A DNA stretch of 56,927 nt from Legionella sp. km772 (GTDB taxonomy: Bacteria > Pseudomonadota > Gammaproteobacteria > Legionellales > Legionellaceae), in contig NZ_RZGQ01000003.1 in the NCBI RefSeq assembly GCF_003989735.1, forward strand, positions 1 to 56,927, given 5' to 3'. Below, in pieces: positions 26,901 to 37,005 of the stretch. Both the position numbers and the translations under genes were made by a program. Under the pieces are notes generated by a model. It was not told where the DNA came from. It saw only the letters and a program-made list of their open reading frames with translations, and did no database searches. Every line of letters begins with the position of its first letter. Position 1 is the stretch's first letter.

Positions 26901-26992
26901 TAATTGATAAAGATTTTTTGAACAAGTCCAGGGTCTAGCGGCTCTGATAAAGCAGAAATATGCTCTACTATCTGTTGAATAGTTGCTTTCAT
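23948..26992 (-). CDS. Long coiled-coil protein, LepA-like Dot/Icm effector candidate
   Basis: The 1014-residue protein has no signal peptide or enzymatic motif. Residues 1-580 are almost wholly charged helix with heptad-like leucines; 590-780 are proline-rich and probably disordered, with a local VVSPD repeat; 790-1014 are a helical C-terminal domain. The tail reads KKPSFFKTHTEELIEEAEL before ITPIKQP: Glu998, 999, 1002, 1003 and 1005 form an E-block in the last 20 residues, the pattern linked to Dot/Icm translocation. Its place between glmM and tpiA is, as I recall, that of L. pneumophila lepA, a coiled-coil effector tied to release from protozoa (not the translation factor EF4). Orthology is inferred from place and build, not from alignment. 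GGAGG precedes the ATG. Confidence 0.8.
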   Translation of the reverse strand: MKATIQQIVEHISALSEPLDPGLVQKIFINYPEFTSSALPKGLEYIWTQLDLILKLAQQGVELKEIIKDLKSHEADILLYSEKGIVAQKELAALEVELTRLKNEIAECRSELTSLYTTLLETLKIKPPESSTQELPPDLITKRQLEHIVAIRKDIQGYIKVITLPTAKLKLLELNEKQTELLNAISHYSERNKFERRLPSIDNEEGWKAFQFSIAEKLNKIIELKPQLEKLQEGFAECLSTSDSQTKIASLQAINTKLTIELEDLAKKIQKHPLKKDLQLDLTIEFQQTPHVPALIESYKRKVDSILSYVDLGSWASWLANKSKYNEEQALHVQRLGFLTLLNLQKEKQLQQTNLLAQIEILTKISNSNVMSSATEERLVSQATTLLNQLPGCKVPEDFNPKADVTDFYLLLINNIFLIPDNIKKYEALLALINKLLPIMSELLGYRRDYNLPAEQDSLLPSIEELQQALPEEANLAHKNEQLETCELYFGKAKLLVAKLQLQRDKVQAINTMQREVEFNIEQLKIALEFKAKLQQEKTFAAQIEEFSGKLATCQSDMAGIKKKIIETDVMQDKTLTEHQAVVAINNSEPPVIIDELPTFLDVDLIHQPPIHYPPKNLADPVVLPPVHLIDAEPLKVIKQATALERPSDDLIGMDEPNISPTSLVSGKKEHDAPIIDSQPITKPTLSHLTEPPQVSVSPKQTAVIIDKEGNQLLSADPVVDHNLVPAKLIPRDGIDVVSPDVVSPDIAAIEIIPVHPPIKHQTLKSPPDEHSGTTTSVSVKATHPNAEEALQVNLWHRANLAALANYPETLQNWYHELYAVTEEALKKTPYSQKYSHLIRDILFELQNKQELFIIETYRQTCPSPKEDCEALLALKPDYKIVECFAEKLEEESLPVPLKKLHSQYKNLKIRHPIAAELLLQTIQSLYWTWKGMGTSAATSLMSSIIDDPRYEVLKRHRGFFKVVEAIEDFFRWISGKISGQPEYEYRKKPSFFKTHTEELIEEAELFITPIKQP

Positions 26993-27117
26993 TTCGTCCC
27001 TCCTCCTTGTATGGTCTTTTAGGATTCTAACGAAATACCAGGATTATGCAAATAGCTAATAAACAATCCAAGGAAGATATTTTTTAAGTAATAGCGTAGA
27101 AAAAAATGCAATAGCAC

Positions 27118-27146
27118 TACACATCTTAACCAAGTTTAGGTATAGT
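27118..27146 (+). promoter_or_regulatory. Candidate sigma-70 promoter for tpiA
   Basis: TACACA (27118-27123), a 17-base spacer and TATAGT (27141-27146) give 4/6 and 5/6 matches to the -35 and -10 consensus, 24 bases before the tpiA ATG. This may also be the promoter that feeds secG, tRNA-Leu and the head of the nuo operon. Confidence 0.45.
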
Positions 27147-27169
27147 CTTGCGCAAATTTAGGAGTAAAG

Positions 27170-27916
27170 ATGAGACAAAGAATTGTAGCAGGTAATTGGA
27201 AAATGAATGGCCAGTTACCGCAAGTAAAACAATTGATTCATGAGTTAAATGAATTACTACCTGCTGAGTCGTCTACCCAGGTCGTTATAGCACCGCCTGC
27301 GATCTATCTGCCAGTAGCTAATGAGTTAGCTCATCCATCTATAAAGCTTGCCGCACAAAATGTTTATCCTAAAGATGCAGGAGCCTATACAGGAGAGCTA
27401 TCTGGACCGATGCTTAAGGATTATCATTGTCGTTATGTCTTAGTCGGACACTCTGAGCGTCGACAATCTTTTCAAGAAAATGAAAATTTTGTAGCAGAGA
27501 AATTCCACCATGTGAAAGATCATGGTATGATACCTATTCTTTGTGTTGGTGAAACGCTAATTGAGCGTGAAAAAGGACAAACAGAACAAGTAATAGCCAA
27601 GCAACTGCTTGCAGTGAGTGAAAAAAATAAAACTTGTTTTAAACACTGTGTCATCGCATATGAACCCGTTTGGGCCATAGGCACAGGTAAAACTGCAACG
27701 CCTGAGCAAGCACAAGAAATACATCAGTTTATTAGAAAACTGATTAAAGAAACAAATGAACATGATGCTGAGCAATTAACGCTTCTCTATGGTGGAAGTG
27801 TTAATGAACAAAACGCCAAGTCACTATTTGCTATGCCAGATATTGATGGTGGTTTGATTGGTGGTGCATCATTAAATGCGAAACAGTTTGTGGAAATTAT
27901 TAAATGTATCAATTGA
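27170..27916 (+). CDS. tpiA: Triosephosphate isomerase
   Basis: It interconverts dihydroxyacetone phosphate and glyceraldehyde 3-phosphate. The 248-residue protein has the active-site residues Asn9 and Lys11 (GNWKMN, 8-13), His94 (VGHSERR) and Glu165 in [14 protein letters not shown] with the flexible loop 6, followed by the phosphate-binding LLYGGSVN and GGLIGGASL segments. AGGAG lies six bases before the ATG. Its 3' end overlaps secG by 13 bases. The Lys-Asn-Lys at 152-154 adds nothing unusual. Confidence 0.97.
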   Translation: MRQRIVAGNWKMNGQLPQVKQLIHELNELLPAESSTQVVIAPPAIYLPVANELAHPSIKLAAQNVYPKDAGAYTGELSGPMLKDYHCRYVLVGHSERRQSFQENENFVAEKFHHVKDHGMIPILCVGETLIEREKGQTEQVIAKQLLAVSEKNKTCFKHCVIAYEPVWAIGTGKTATPEQAQEIHQFIRKLIKETNEHDAEQLTLLYGGSVNEQNAKSLFAMPDIDGGLIGGASLNAKQFVEIIKCIN

Positions 27917-28227
27917 TATTAATGATTCATGTTGTAGTTGCTATTGTCTTAATTGGCTTAGTATTGATTCAGCACGGTAAGGGTGCCGATATCGGTGCCG
28001 CTTTTGGCTCCGGTGCGTCAAATACTCTATTTGGCAGTCAAGGAACAGGTGGGTTTCTTTTTAAATTGACTGGTGGATTGGCAATTACATTTTTTGCTAC
28101 CAGCTTAACGCTTTCTTATCTTGTATCTACCAAATACCAGAAAGCAGAGCAAGCGCTGCCACAGCAAACAACGTTACCTCAAAATTCAGTTCCTGTACCT
28201 GAACAAAGCAAAAGTGGAAAACAATAA
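27904..28227 (+). CDS. secG: Protein-export membrane protein SecG
   Basis: SecG is the small subunit of the SecYEG translocon. The 107 residues have the two-helix form: residues 1-23 hydrophobic, then [26 protein letters not shown], the conserved cytosolic loop, and a second helix at about 50-73, followed by a polar tail. It starts inside the end of tpiA (13-base overlap), so the two are coupled, and tRNA-Leu follows 49 bases later as in E. coli. Confidence 0.95.
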   Translation: MYQLILMIHVVVAIVLIGLVLIQHGKGADIGAAFGSGASNTLFGSQGTGGFLFKLTGGLAITFFATSLTLSYLVSTKYQKAEQALPQQTTLPQNSVPVPEQSKSGKQ

Positions 28228-28234
28228 AAAGTGT

Positions 28235-28264
28235 ATTTATTTACTTGCTGGTAAGTAAATAAAT
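28235..28264 (+). terminator. AT-rich 12-bp hairpin between secG and tRNA-Leu
   Basis: ATTTATTTACTT (28235-28246) and AAGTAAATAAAT (28253-28264) pair perfectly around a six-base loop, 12 bases before the mature tRNA 5' end. It may be a processing or protective stem, a weak terminator for secG, or part of a tRNA promoter (TTACTT 28241-28246 and TAAATA 28265-28270 would be a poor -35/-10 pair). Confidence 0.4.
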
Positions 28265-28276
28265 TAAATAAGAATT

Positions 28277-28361
28277 GCCGAAGTGGTGGAATTGGTAGAC
28301 ACGCCGTCTTGAGGGGGCGGTGGCGTAAGCCGTGTCGGTTCGAGTCCGACCTTCGGCACCA
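28277..28361 (+). tRNA. tRNA-Leu (anticodon GAG)
   Basis: An 85-base class II tRNA. The acceptor stem GCCGAAG pairs with CTTCGGC, the discriminator is A, and CCA is encoded. The anticodon stem CCGTC/GGCGG (one T-G pair) holds the loop TTGAGGG, so the anticodon is GAG, reading CUC/CUU. The long variable arm GTGGCGTAAGCC and the T arm GTCGGTTCGAGTCCGAC are as expected. It corresponds to E. coli leuU, which also follows secG. nuoA begins 24 bases downstream. Confidence 0.97.
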
Positions 28362-28385
28362 TTTTAATCCGAGCAAGGTGAGCTA

Positions 28386-28742
28386 ATGCTATCTCAATAT
28401 TTACCCATACTTGTCTTTATTATTTTAGGCTTAATTTTAGGCGTAGTTATGATGGGCGCTGGTGCCTTATTCTCTAAGCACCAACCTGACTCGGCTAAAA
28501 ATGCACCCTATGAATGTGGTTTTGGTGCTTTTGAAAGCTCCCATATACCTTTTGATGTGCGCTTTTATCTAGTTGCCATTTTATTTATTATTTTTGACTT
28601 AGAGACCGCCTTCTTTTTTCCCTGGGCTGTTGCTTTACGTAAGCTCGGTTGGTTTGGGTTTGGCGCAATGATGTTATTTTTAGGCTTATTAGTAATTGGT
28701 TTTATCTACGAGTGGAAGCGAGGCGCATTAGATTGGGAGTAA
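28386..28742 (+). CDS. nuoA: NADH-quinone oxidoreductase subunit A
   Basis: A small membrane subunit of complex I at the junction with the peripheral arm. The 118 residues hold three transmembrane helices and the conserved loop with [15 protein letters not shown] (about 39-53), including the Cys that is accessible only in some enzyme states, then [16 protein letters not shown] with the conserved Glu/Asp pair. It is the first gene of the nuo operon; AAGGTGAGC lies just before the ATG. Confidence 0.97.
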   Translation: MLSQYLPILVFIILGLILGVVMMGAGALFSKHQPDSAKNAPYECGFGAFESSHIPFDVRFYLVAILFIIFDLETAFFFPWAVALRKLGWFGFGAMMLFLGLLVIGFIYEWKRGALDWE

Positions 28743-28799
28743 TCCCTTTACTAGCACACAGCTGTTTTTGATTATTAACTGCATAGAGGCGAAATAACT

Positions 28800-29276
28800 A
28801 TGGCGGTTGCAGAATTGCAAAAAAAAGGTTTTGAAACAACAACAATTGATAAATTATTAGGATGGGCACGCAGCGGATCTATGTGGCCTATGACTTTTGG
28901 TTTGGCTTGTTGTGCAGTGGAAATGATGCACGTAGGTGCTGCGCGTTATGATTTGGATCGCTTTGGAGTGATCTTCCGTCCAAGTCCGCGTCAATCAGAC
29001 GTTATGATTGTTGCTGGTACACTCTGCAATAAAATGGCTCCTGCTTTAAGAAAAGTCTATGATCAAATGCCTGAACCACGTTGGGTTATTTCAATGGGCT
29101 CTTGTGCGAATGGTGGTGGTTATTATCATTATTCTTATTCAGTCGTACGAGGTTGTGATCGTATTGTGCCCGTTGATGTCTATGTTCCAGGCTGCCCTCC
29201 AACAGCGGAGGCCCTTCTTTATGGCATTATCCAATTACAAAATAAAATTAGACATAAAAAAATAATAGAAGCCTAA
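28800..29276 (+). CDS. nuoB: NADH-quinone oxidoreductase subunit B
   Basis: The peripheral-arm subunit holding the terminal [4Fe-4S] cluster N2, which passes electrons to quinone. The four cluster ligands are visible: the tandem Cys37-Cys38 in [11 protein letters not shown], Cys102 in MGSCANGGG, and Cys132 in [12 protein letters not shown]. At 158 residues it is of the short bacterial form. It is 57 bases after nuoA. Confidence 0.97.
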   Translation: MAVAELQKKGFETTTIDKLLGWARSGSMWPMTFGLACCAVEMMHVGAARYDLDRFGVIFRPSPRQSDVMIVAGTLCNKMAPALRKVYDQMPEPRWVISMGSCANGGGYYHYSYSVVRGCDRIVPVDVYVPGCPPTAEALLYGIIQLQNKIRHKKIIEA

Positions 29277-29302
29277 TTAGAACCCTCAAAGGTGCACATT
29301 AA

Positions 29303-29983
29303 ATGACTAAAAGTGATTATTTAGTTGAACAGCTTAATGCCGAGTTTGCAAATTACATTACCCAAACAACGTTTGCTCATGGCGAACTAACTATTGAGTG
29401 CAAAGCCCAAAACATCAGAACACTGATGCTCGCTTTACGGGATAATGAGCCCTTTTGCTTTGATCAGCTCATTGATCTTTGTGGTGTAGATTATTTGTAT
29501 TATGGCGAGTACGATTGGAAAACCGATTCAGCGACAGAAAATGGCTTCTCGCGTGGAGTTGAGCCGCAGGAAACAAGAGCTTGTTCTTTAGATAAGCCGC
29601 GTTTTGCTGTAGTTTATCATTTGCTGTCAACATCAAAAAATCAACGGCTACGGGTTAAGGTATTTACTGATGCTGCTCATCTCATTATTCCTTCAATCCA
29701 TACCGTATGGAAAGGGGCTAATTGGTTTGAACGCGAAGCCTATGACATGTACGGTATTTTATTTGAAGGCCATCCTGATTTAAGACGTATTCTTACGGAT
29801 TATGGTTTCATTGGACATCCATTCCGTAAAGATTTTCCCTTAAGCGGACAAGTAGAAATGCGCTATGATGCGAAGCTTGAAAAAGTAATTTATGCTCCCG
29901 TTGATATAACGCCCAGAATACTGGTTCCTAAGGTTATTCGAAATGACAATCGCTATATGGTCAATAAAGGTGGCGAAGAATGA
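29303..29983 (+). CDS. nuoC: NADH-quinone oxidoreductase subunit C
   Basis: A peripheral-arm subunit without cofactors, next to NuoD at the quinone site. The 226-residue protein has the NuoC signature [29 protein letters not shown] (about 141-169) and the C-terminal [19 protein letters not shown] pattern. It is a separate gene, unlike the NuoCD fusion of E. coli. Its stop overlaps the nuoD start by four bases. Confidence 0.97.
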   Translation: MTKSDYLVEQLNAEFANYITQTTFAHGELTIECKAQNIRTLMLALRDNEPFCFDQLIDLCGVDYLYYGEYDWKTDSATENGFSRGVEPQETRACSLDKPRFAVVYHLLSTSKNQRLRVKVFTDAAHLIIPSIHTVWKGANWFEREAYDMYGILFEGHPDLRRILTDYGFIGHPFRKDFPLSGQVEMRYDAKLEKVIYAPVDITPRILVPKVIRNDNRYMVNKGGEE

Positions 29984-31233
29984 TTGAACTAAAAAACTAT
30001 ACCCTAAATTTCGGCCCCCAACATCCGGCTGCCCATGGAGTTTTACGCTTAGTCCTTGAGTTAGAGGGTGAGACGATTGTTCGTGCTGATCCGCATATAG
30101 GCCTTTTGCACCGTGCAACCGAAAAATTAGCAGAAACAAAACCCTACATTCAAAGTATAGGCTACATGGATAGACTTGATTACGTATCCATGATGTGTAA
30201 TGAGCATGCCTATGTTCGTGCCATAGAAAAACTTTTAGATATTGAAGCACCTATACGAGCGCAATACATCCGAACCATGTTCGATGAGGTTACCCGCATT
30301 TTGAACCACCTGCTCTGGCTAGGTGCCGTCGCCATCGATTTGGGCGCTATGACGGTATTTCTCTACTGCTTCAGAGAGCGCGAAGATTTATTTGATTGCT
30401 ATGAAGCTGTTTCGGGTGCTCGTATGCACGCGACCTATTATCGACCTGGTGGTGTTGCTCGTGACCTTCCTGATACTATGCCCAAATATAAAACCTCACG
30501 TTGGCATAGTGATCGCGAAGTGGAAAAAATGAATGAAACCAGAGAGGGTAGTTTATTAGACTTCCTCTGGGCTTTTACCGAGCGTTTTCCTAAGTGTGTT
30601 GATGAATACGAAACCCTGCTAACGGATAATCGGATTTGGAAGCAACGGACAGTAGATATTGGCATAGTTTCTCCTGAAAATGCATTGCAGTGGGGTTTCA
30701 CTGGCCCAATGTTACGCGGCTCGGGCATTGCCTGGGATTTACGTAAAAAACAAAGCTACGCTGCTTATGATCAAATGGATTTCGATATCCCTGTCGGTAA
30801 AACAGGTGATTGCTACGATCGTTATTTAGTCCGGGTGGCTGAATTAAGACAATCCAATCGGATAATTAGACAATGTATTGAGTGGCTTCGCAATAATCCA
30901 GGGCCTATTAAAATCGATGACCATAAGATTACACCGCCACGTCGGGTAGAAATGAAGCATGATATGGAAGCACTTATCCATCATTTTAAGTTGTTCACTG
31001 AGGGTTTTTGTTTGCCAGCTGGTGAAGTCTACAGTGCTGTGGAAGCACCCAAAGGGGAGTTTGGGATTTATATGGTTTCTGATGGTGCGAATAAACCCTA
31101 TCGTATGAAAATTCGTGCGCCAGGTTTTGCCCATTTATCGAGCTATGATGAAATGGTTCGTGGCCATATGTTAGCTGACGGTGTCGCTATTTTAGCAAGC
31201 CAAGATATCGTATTCGGTGAAATAGATCGTTAA
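29980..31233 (+). CDS. nuoD: NADH-quinone oxidoreductase subunit D
   Basis: The 49-kDa-type subunit forming the quinone-binding cavity with NuoB. The 417-residue protein starts with [22 protein letters not shown], holding the quinone-site His, then [12 protein letters not shown] and [17 protein letters not shown] with the conserved Tyr of the site, and ends with FGEIDR as usual for the family. It is related to the large subunit of NiFe hydrogenases but lacks their CxxC pairs. It begins by a four-base overlap with nuoC. Confidence 0.97.
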   Translation: MIELKNYTLNFGPQHPAAHGVLRLVLELEGETIVRADPHIGLLHRATEKLAETKPYIQSIGYMDRLDYVSMMCNEHAYVRAIEKLLDIEAPIRAQYIRTMFDEVTRILNHLLWLGAVAIDLGAMTVFLYCFREREDLFDCYEAVSGARMHATYYRPGGVARDLPDTMPKYKTSRWHSDREVEKMNETREGSLLDFLWAFTERFPKCVDEYETLLTDNRIWKQRTVDIGIVSPENALQWGFTGPMLRGSGIAWDLRKKQSYAAYDQMDFDIPVGKTGDCYDRYLVRVAELRQSNRIIRQCIEWLRNNPGPIKIDDHKITPPRRVEMKHDMEALIHHFKLFTEGFCLPAGEVYSAVEAPKGEFGIYMVSDGANKPYRMKIRAPGFAHLSSYDEMVRGHMLADGVAILASQDIVFGEIDR

Positions 31234-31273
31234 TTATTTAAAGAACTACTAGTAACTTTATAAAGGTTTTCAC

Positions 31274-31777
31274 ATGTCTGAACAGTCAGAAAAAACATTG
31301 CGTCACTATATGACAGCAGAACAGATGCAAGATATTGATCATTGGGTTGCCAAGTATCCCAATGAGCAACGTCAATCAGCAGTTATGAGTACGCTACGAA
31401 TTGCCCAAGAAGCTCATGGGCACTTAACGCCTGAATTAATGGATGCTATTGCAGCCTATCTTCATATGCCAGCTATTGCGGTGTATGAAGTGGCTAGTTT
31501 TTACACAATGTACGAGCATAAACCAGTTGGAAAGCATTTGATTAATGTTTGTACTAATATTTCTTGCCAATTACGTAATTCAAAAGAAATCGTAAATTAC
31601 CTAGAAACAAAATTAGGTATTCAACTAGGCGAAACAACTGACGATGGTCGATTTACTTTAAGATCCGTTGAATGTTTAGGTGCATGTGTCAACGCACCAA
31701 TGATGCAGGTAGATAAAGATTATCATGAAAATCTAACTACTGATTCTATAGATAAAGTATTGGAACAATACCAATAA
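31274..31777 (+). CDS. nuoE: NADH-quinone oxidoreductase subunit E
   Basis: The 24-kDa-type subunit carries a thioredoxin-like fold with the [2Fe-2S] cluster N1a. Its four ligands, Cys93, Cys98, Cys134 and Cys138, are in NVCTNISCQ and ECLGACVNAP. 167 residues is the normal length. It pairs with NuoF in the NADH-oxidising tip; nuoF follows within 18 bases. Confidence 0.97.
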   Translation: MSEQSEKTLRHYMTAEQMQDIDHWVAKYPNEQRQSAVMSTLRIAQEAHGHLTPELMDAIAAYLHMPAIAVYEVASFYTMYEHKPVGKHLINVCTNISCQLRNSKEIVNYLETKLGIQLGETTDDGRFTLRSVECLGACVNAPMMQVDKDYHENLTTDSIDKVLEQYQ

Positions 31778-31795
31778 GTGATTGAGGTGACTGCC

Positions 31796-33073
31796 ATGGT
31801 TGAATTAAATCAAGTTTGTTATCGAACCTTACATTTGCCAAAGTCATGGACTTTATCTGCTTATGAAAGTGTCGGTGGTTATAGTGCTTGGCGTAAAATT
31901 TTACAAGAGCAAACTTCTCCTCAATTAATCATTGATGAACTGAAGACCTCTGCTTTGCGAGGAAGAGGGGGAGCAGGATTTCCAACCGGTTTGAAATGGA
32001 GTTTCATGAATCGCAATACTCCGGTGCAAAAATATGTAGTATGCAATTCAGACGAAGGCGAACCTGGCACCTGTAAAGATAGAGATATATTAGCACTTAA
32101 TCCCCATCAATTAATTGAAGGGATGGCCATTGCCGGCTATGTAATGGGATCAACGGTAGGTTATAACTATATCCGTGGGGAATTTTGGTTGCCTTATGAG
32201 CGGATGGAAGCTGCACTTAAAGAAGCTTATGAAGCCGGTTTATTAGGAAAAAATATTTTAGGTTCAGGCGTCGATTTTGATTTATATAATCACTTAGGTG
32301 CAGGAGCTTATATTTGTGGTGAAGAAACCGCATTGCTGAACTCTTTAGAGGGAAAAAAGGGTCAACCTCGGTTTAAGCCACCTTTCCCTGCTAACTATGG
32401 TTTATACGGTAAGCCGACCACCATAAATAACACTGAAACCTTTGCCTCAGTTCCAGTAATTATGGAAAAAGGTGGTGATTGGTTCTTGAAATTAGGAAAA
32501 CCTAATAATGGCGGTGCTAAATGTTTTAGTGTTAGTGGTCATGTAAATAAGCCTGGTAATTTTGAAATACCTTTAGGAACTCCTTTTAAGACCTTATTAG
32601 AATTAGCCGGTGGAGTTATCAATAATCGCAAACTCAAAGCGGTTATTCCAGGCGGTACCTCCATGCCAGTTCTACCAGGTGATATCATGTTGGGTCTCGA
32701 TATGGATTATGACAGTATCCAAAAGGCAGGTTCAGGCCTGGGTTCTGGCGCCGTTATCATAATGGATGAAACGACCTGTATGGTTGATGCTTTATATCGT
32801 ATTTCTGAATTTTATATGGATGAATCTTGCGGGCAATGTACACCTTGCCGCGAAGGAACAGGCTGGTTAGTACGTTTACTACATCGTATCAAGCATGGTC
32901 ATGGCGAACCCGGAGATGTCGAAAAGCTAGTGAACGTAGCTGACAATATTGAAGGGCGCACAATCTGTGCGTTAGGTGAGGCAGCAGCCTGGCCTGTACA
33001 GAGTTTTGTAAAGCACTTTTATCATGAATTTGATTATTTCATTAAGCATAAACGCTCGGTCGTCGCAGCATAA
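31796..33073 (+). CDS. nuoF: NADH-quinone oxidoreductase subunit F
   Basis: The NADH- and FMN-binding subunit where electrons enter. The glycine-rich [13 protein letters not shown] (56-68) binds [22 protein letters not shown] lies in the nucleotide site; [12 protein letters not shown] plus the later RTICALGE Cys hold cluster N3. I choose the ATG at 31796 (425 aa) because GAGG lies eight bases before it. A GTG at 31778, directly after the nuoE stop, is in frame and would add six residues but has no binding site of its own. Confidence 0.96.
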   Translation: MVELNQVCYRTLHLPKSWTLSAYESVGGYSAWRKILQEQTSPQLIIDELKTSALRGRGGAGFPTGLKWSFMNRNTPVQKYVVCNSDEGEPGTCKDRDILALNPHQLIEGMAIAGYVMGSTVGYNYIRGEFWLPYERMEAALKEAYEAGLLGKNILGSGVDFDLYNHLGAGAYICGEETALLNSLEGKKGQPRFKPPFPANYGLYGKPTTINNTETFASVPVIMEKGGDWFLKLGKPNNGGAKCFSVSGHVNKPGNFEIPLGTPFKTLLELAGGVINNRKLKAVIPGGTSMPVLPGDIMLGLDMDYDSIQKAGSGLGSGAVIIMDETTCMVDALYRISEFYMDESCGQCTPCREGTGWLVRLLHRIKHGHGEPGDVEKLVNVADNIEGRTICALGEAAAWPVQSFVKHFYHEFDYFIKHKRSVVAA

Positions 33074-33089
33074 TTTAAAAGGTTAGACC

Positions 33090-35441
33090 ATGGCTACTAT
33101 TGAAATTGACGGTAAAACATTTGAAGTTGAAAATGGCAAGATGATTATCGAAGTCGCTGATGAGGCTGGTATTCATATTCCTCGTTTTTGTTATCACAAA
33201 AAATTATCTGTTGCAGCTAACTGCCGTATGTGTTTAGTTGAAGTTGAGAACGGTCGAAAGCCTGTTCCTGCTTGTGCAACTCCCATTACTAATGGGATGA
33301 AAGTATTTACTAAATCAGAGCAAGCTCTACATTCACAAAAAGTAGTAATGGAATTTTTGTTAATTAACCATCCCTTAGATTGCCCTATTTGCGATCAGGG
33401 TGGTGAATGCGAATTACAAGATGTTTCGATGGGCTTTGGAACTGATCAATCAGAATATACCGAGAGTAAACGCTCAGTTGAAGATGATAATTTAGGAACC
33501 CTAATTGCAACTGAAATGACGCGTTGTATTCATTGCACACGCTGTGTCCGTTTTGGTGAGGAAGTGGCAGGAATCAGAGAGTTGGGAGCAACTGGCCGCG
33601 GCGAGCACATGCAAATTGGTACTTATGTAAATCATAGTATGACTTCGGAAGTTTCTGGTAATATTATCGATCTATGCCCGGTAGGTGCATTAACTTCTAA
33701 ACCTTTCCGTTTTACCGCCAGGGCTTGGGAATTAGTGCAGCATGAGAGTATTGCACCGCACGATTGTCTGGGTTCAAATGTCTATCTACATACCCGTAAT
33801 AATAAATTAATGCGTGCTGTTCCCAAAGAAAATGAAGCAATTAATGAAACCTGGCTTTCAGATCGTGATCGTTTCAGTTATCTGGGCTTAAATTCCGCCC
33901 ACCGTGCTGGAAAACCGCAAATTAAACGCAATGGCCAATGGGAAACAGTGGATTGGGAAACCGCCTTAAAATTTACTGCCGATGGTTTCAGTAAAGTAAT
34001 TAAACAATATGGTCCGGAACAAGCTGCAGCCTTTGCCTCGCCTTCTTCAACCTTAGAAGAATTGTATTTATTGCAAAAGCTCATGCGCGCTCTCGGTGTT
34101 CATAATATTGATCACCGTCTGCATCAGATAGATTTTAAAGATCAAAATCAACAAGCGGCTACACCAATAAGCACCTTAGTGTATGAGGAATTAGAACAGC
34201 AAAATAATATCATCGTGGTTGGCTGTAATATTGATAGGGAAGTACCTCTTGCGGGAATTAAATTACGTAAGGCTTACCGTAATGGTGCTCATATCTACGC
34301 CATTAATTCTGTGGACTATGAGTATCGTGCAAAATTATCAGGCTCTGTAATTGTTTCCCCATTAGAATTACCCATGCAACTGGCCCGCCTAGCCCTTGCG
34401 CTTACTAGTGATGTAAAATCCTTACCTGCAGAGGCTCAAAAACTCTTAATTGGTTTAGAGCCAGATCAAATGAGCAAAGATCTTGCTACGGGCTTGCAAA
34501 ATGGTAAAACAGCAATTATTACAGGCGCACTTTGCGAAAACCATCCAGAGGCTTCATTAATTCGTACTTTAGTACATTTAATTGCGGGACTAAGTTCAGC
34601 CAAAATTTTACGCTTGACTAGCGGTGCAAATGCAGCTGGAGCCAGTCTTGCCGGGATGTTGCCACATCGACTAACTGGTGGAAAAGAACTTGCTGAACCT
34701 GGATTAGATGTGCAAGCGGCGCTGAATGCTAAACTTAAAGCTTATTTCTTAATGGGCGTGGAGCCTGGTTATGATTTCGCAAACCCTTTTGGTGCTCGTC
34801 AATCAATGTTGGGTGCTGAATTTGTGGTATTGTTGTCTGCTTATGATCAGGAGTCTATGCGCGATTATGCGGATGTGATACTTCCTATTGCACCTTATGC
34901 TGAAACCTCAGGGACTTACATTAATGTAAATAATACTTGGCAAACAGTAAAAGGTGCTTTAACACCTTTTGATGAGGCCCGTCCAGCTTGGAAGGTTCTG
35001 CGTGTTTTGGGTAATTTATTGCATTGTGATGGCTTTGAGCACACTTCTAGCGAAGAGGTTTTAAATGAGGTTCGCTCGAGCGTAGCAATGACCGCTGCAA
35101 GCGAGTATACCCCTTATTATCCAGAGTCGCTTCCTGTCATTAATCATTCATTGGTCCGCGTTGGCGAATGGCCTTTGTACCGTATTGATGCGATCGTCCG
35201 CAATGCTCAAGATTTACAAAAATGTGCAGCTTCTGAGCCCGCATGCATACGTATTCATCCCTCAACAGCAGATAGATTGCAATTAGCTGAAGTTGCTACT
35301 GTATCTCAAAGTGATATTGAGATAACATTGCCACTGATACGTGATGAGCGCATTGCAGCAGATGTGGTATGGGTCGCAAATGCAATGCCTGAAACTGTAG
35401 ATTTAGGTCATTCTTTTGCTGCAATAACAATTAAGCGCTAA
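33090..35441 (+). CDS. nuoG: NADH-quinone oxidoreductase subunit G
   Basis: The largest peripheral subunit. N-terminal ferredoxin-like ligands Cys34, 45, 48 and 62 hold N1b; His94 with Cys98, 101 and 107 ([14 protein letters not shown]) hold N5; Cys146, 149, 152 and 196 hold N4. The CxxCxxxC set of the extra cluster N7 known from E. coli is absent (the region reads [12 protein letters not shown]), so this is the mitochondrial-like cluster set. The rest (about 220-783) is a molybdopterin-oxidoreductase-like domain with no sign of cofactor. 783 residues is typical outside the enterics. Confidence 0.97.
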   Translation: MATIEIDGKTFEVENGKMIIEVADEAGIHIPRFCYHKKLSVAANCRMCLVEVENGRKPVPACATPITNGMKVFTKSEQALHSQKVVMEFLLINHPLDCPICDQGGECELQDVSMGFGTDQSEYTESKRSVEDDNLGTLIATEMTRCIHCTRCVRFGEEVAGIRELGATGRGEHMQIGTYVNHSMTSEVSGNIIDLCPVGALTSKPFRFTARAWELVQHESIAPHDCLGSNVYLHTRNNKLMRAVPKENEAINETWLSDRDRFSYLGLNSAHRAGKPQIKRNGQWETVDWETALKFTADGFSKVIKQYGPEQAAAFASPSSTLEELYLLQKLMRALGVHNIDHRLHQIDFKDQNQQAATPISTLVYEELEQQNNIIVVGCNIDREVPLAGIKLRKAYRNGAHIYAINSVDYEYRAKLSGSVIVSPLELPMQLARLALALTSDVKSLPAEAQKLLIGLEPDQMSKDLATGLQNGKTAIITGALCENHPEASLIRTLVHLIAGLSSAKILRLTSGANAAGASLAGMLPHRLTGGKELAEPGLDVQAALNAKLKAYFLMGVEPGYDFANPFGARQSMLGAEFVVLLSAYDQESMRDYADVILPIAPYAETSGTYINVNNTWQTVKGALTPFDEARPAWKVLRVLGNLLHCDGFEHTSSEEVLNEVRSSVAMTAASEYTPYYPESLPVINHSLVRVGEWPLYRIDAIVRNAQDLQKCAASEPACIRIHPSTADRLQLAEVATVSQSDIEITLPLIRDERIAADVVWVANAMPETVDLGHSFAAITIKR

Positions 35442-35454
35442 AATAGGTAAGAAC

Positions 35455-36474
35455 ATGCAAAATATTGCCATATTAATTTGGGTTATCATCAAGATACTGG
35501 TCATTGTAGTTCCATTATTGCTTTGCGTAGCTTATCTGATCTATGCAGAGCGTAAAGTTATCGGTTACATCCAGGTTCGTATTGGTCCAAATCGAGTAGG
35601 TTTTAAAGGTCTATTACAACCTATAGCTGATTTAATTAAGCTCATTACCAAAGAAATTATCGTTCCCACCAAATCGAACAGATATCTTTTTATTGTGGCA
35701 CCTCTTTTTTCATTAGTTCCCTCCTTAGTGGGTTGGGCAGTAATTCCTTTCCAAGAGGGGATGGTGCTTACTAATATAAATGCAGGCACTTTATATATTT
35801 TTGCGATGAGTTCCTTAGGTGTTTATGGTGTCCTTATCGCTGGCTGGGCTTCTAACTCAAAATATGCCATGTTTGGGGCACTAAGAAGCACTGCGCAAAC
35901 CGTTTCCTACGAAATTGCGATGGGTTTTGCTTTTGTTGGTGCCTTACTCGCAGCCGGAAGTATGAACCTTAGCGATATTGTATTGTCACAGCAAGGGGGT
36001 ATTTTGCACTGGTGGTTTGTGCCGCTCTTTCCTCTATTCATTGTTTTTTGGATAGCAGGGATAGCAGAAACTAACCGCGCGCCCTTTGATTTAGCAGAAG
36101 GTGAATCAGAGATAGTTGCTGGATTCCATGTCGAGTATTCCGGAATAGGTTTTGCTCTATTCTTTCTAGCTGAATATGCCAGCATGATTTTAATCTCAGC
36201 GGTATTATCACTGGTGTTCTTAGGCGGATGGCTTTCACCCTTTGAAGGAATACCCGTACTCAATGACATCTTTTTTGTGGTTCCAGGTTTTGTCTGGTTA
36301 TTATTAAAGATTAGTTTCTTCTTATTTGTGTACTTGTGGGTTAGAGCTACCTTCCCTCGCTATCGTTATGATCAGTTAATGCGTTTGGGATGGAAAGTAC
36401 TTATTCCTGTTACCATAGTTTGGATTATCGTAACAGCATTAATGGTTGTTACACACCTTAAACCCTGGTTTTGA
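35455..36474 (+). CDS. nuoH: NADH-quinone oxidoreductase subunit H
   Basis: The membrane subunit at the mouth of the quinone channel. The 339 residues have about eight helices, with the family segments [20 protein letters not shown] (about 30-49), [12 protein letters not shown], and the acidic loop [22 protein letters not shown] (about 204-225) that couples quinone reduction to proton movement. It is 13 bases after nuoG. Confidence 0.97.
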   Translation: MQNIAILIWVIIKILVIVVPLLLCVAYLIYAERKVIGYIQVRIGPNRVGFKGLLQPIADLIKLITKEIIVPTKSNRYLFIVAPLFSLVPSLVGWAVIPFQEGMVLTNINAGTLYIFAMSSLGVYGVLIAGWASNSKYAMFGALRSTAQTVSYEIAMGFAFVGALLAAGSMNLSDIVLSQQGGILHWWFVPLFPLFIVFWIAGIAETNRAPFDLAEGESEIVAGFHVEYSGIGFALFFLAEYASMILISAVLSLVFLGGWLSPFEGIPVLNDIFFVVPGFVWLLLKISFFLFVYLWVRATFPRYRYDQLMRLGWKVLIPVTIVWIIVTALMVVTHLKPWF

Positions 36475-36493
36475 TGGATAATAGAGAAGCCTA

Positions 36494-36994
36494 ATGAAAA
36501 AAGCATATCAATACATAAAACATTACGTCCGTAGTTTTCTGTTAATAGAACTTTTGTCAGGATTAAAACTAACTGGCAAATATTTCTTTAAGAAAAAAAT
36601 TACGGTTCAATTTCCGGAAGAGCAAACTCCTTTGTCTCCTCGTTTTAGGGGCTTACTCGCTTTGCGGCGCTATCCCAATGGCGAAGAGCGATGTATTGCT
36701 TGTAAACTATGTGAAGCGGTATGTCCGGCCTTAGCTATCACCATTGAATCAGATGAGCGAGAGGATGGTTCGCGCCGTACTACGCGCTATGACATCGATA
36801 TGTTCAAGTGTATCAACTGTGGTTTATGTGAAGAATCTTGTCCAGTTGACTCCATAGTGGTGACCCCTATTCATCATTACCATATCAGTGAGCGTGGGCA
36901 AAATATCATGACCAAAGAAAAACTTTTGGCAGTGGGGGACTTAATGGAGCCACGTCTTGCGGCTGATCGTCTAGCTGATGAAAAATATAGATAA
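36494..36994 (+). CDS. nuoI: NADH-quinone oxidoreductase subunit I
   Basis: A two-cluster ferredoxin subunit (N6a and N6b) that links NuoG to NuoB. The two motifs are [12 protein letters not shown] (Cys67, 70, 73, 77) and [12 protein letters not shown] (Cys106, 109, 112, 116). 166 residues is typical. The N-terminal 35 residues are amphipathic and basic, as needed to sit on the membrane arm. Confidence 0.97.
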   Translation: MKKAYQYIKHYVRSFLLIELLSGLKLTGKYFFKKKITVQFPEEQTPLSPRFRGLLALRRYPNGEERCIACKLCEAVCPALAITIESDEREDGSRRTTRYDIDMFKCINCGLCEESCPVDSIVVTPIHHYHISERGQNIMTKEKLLAVGDLMEPRLAADRLADEKYR

Positions 36995-37005
36995 AGGTAC
37001 GCACT

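Noticed and set aside
26993-27110. Search for a PmrA-type repeat upstream of the LepA-like gene
   Set aside because: Isolated TTAA-containing motifs exist, but none pair at the 11-base offset on the minus strand.
29840-30250. Minus-strand frame of 136 codons across the nuoC/nuoD junction
   Set aside because: Both nuo genes are complete and conserved; the antisense frame has no start signal and matches no family I know.
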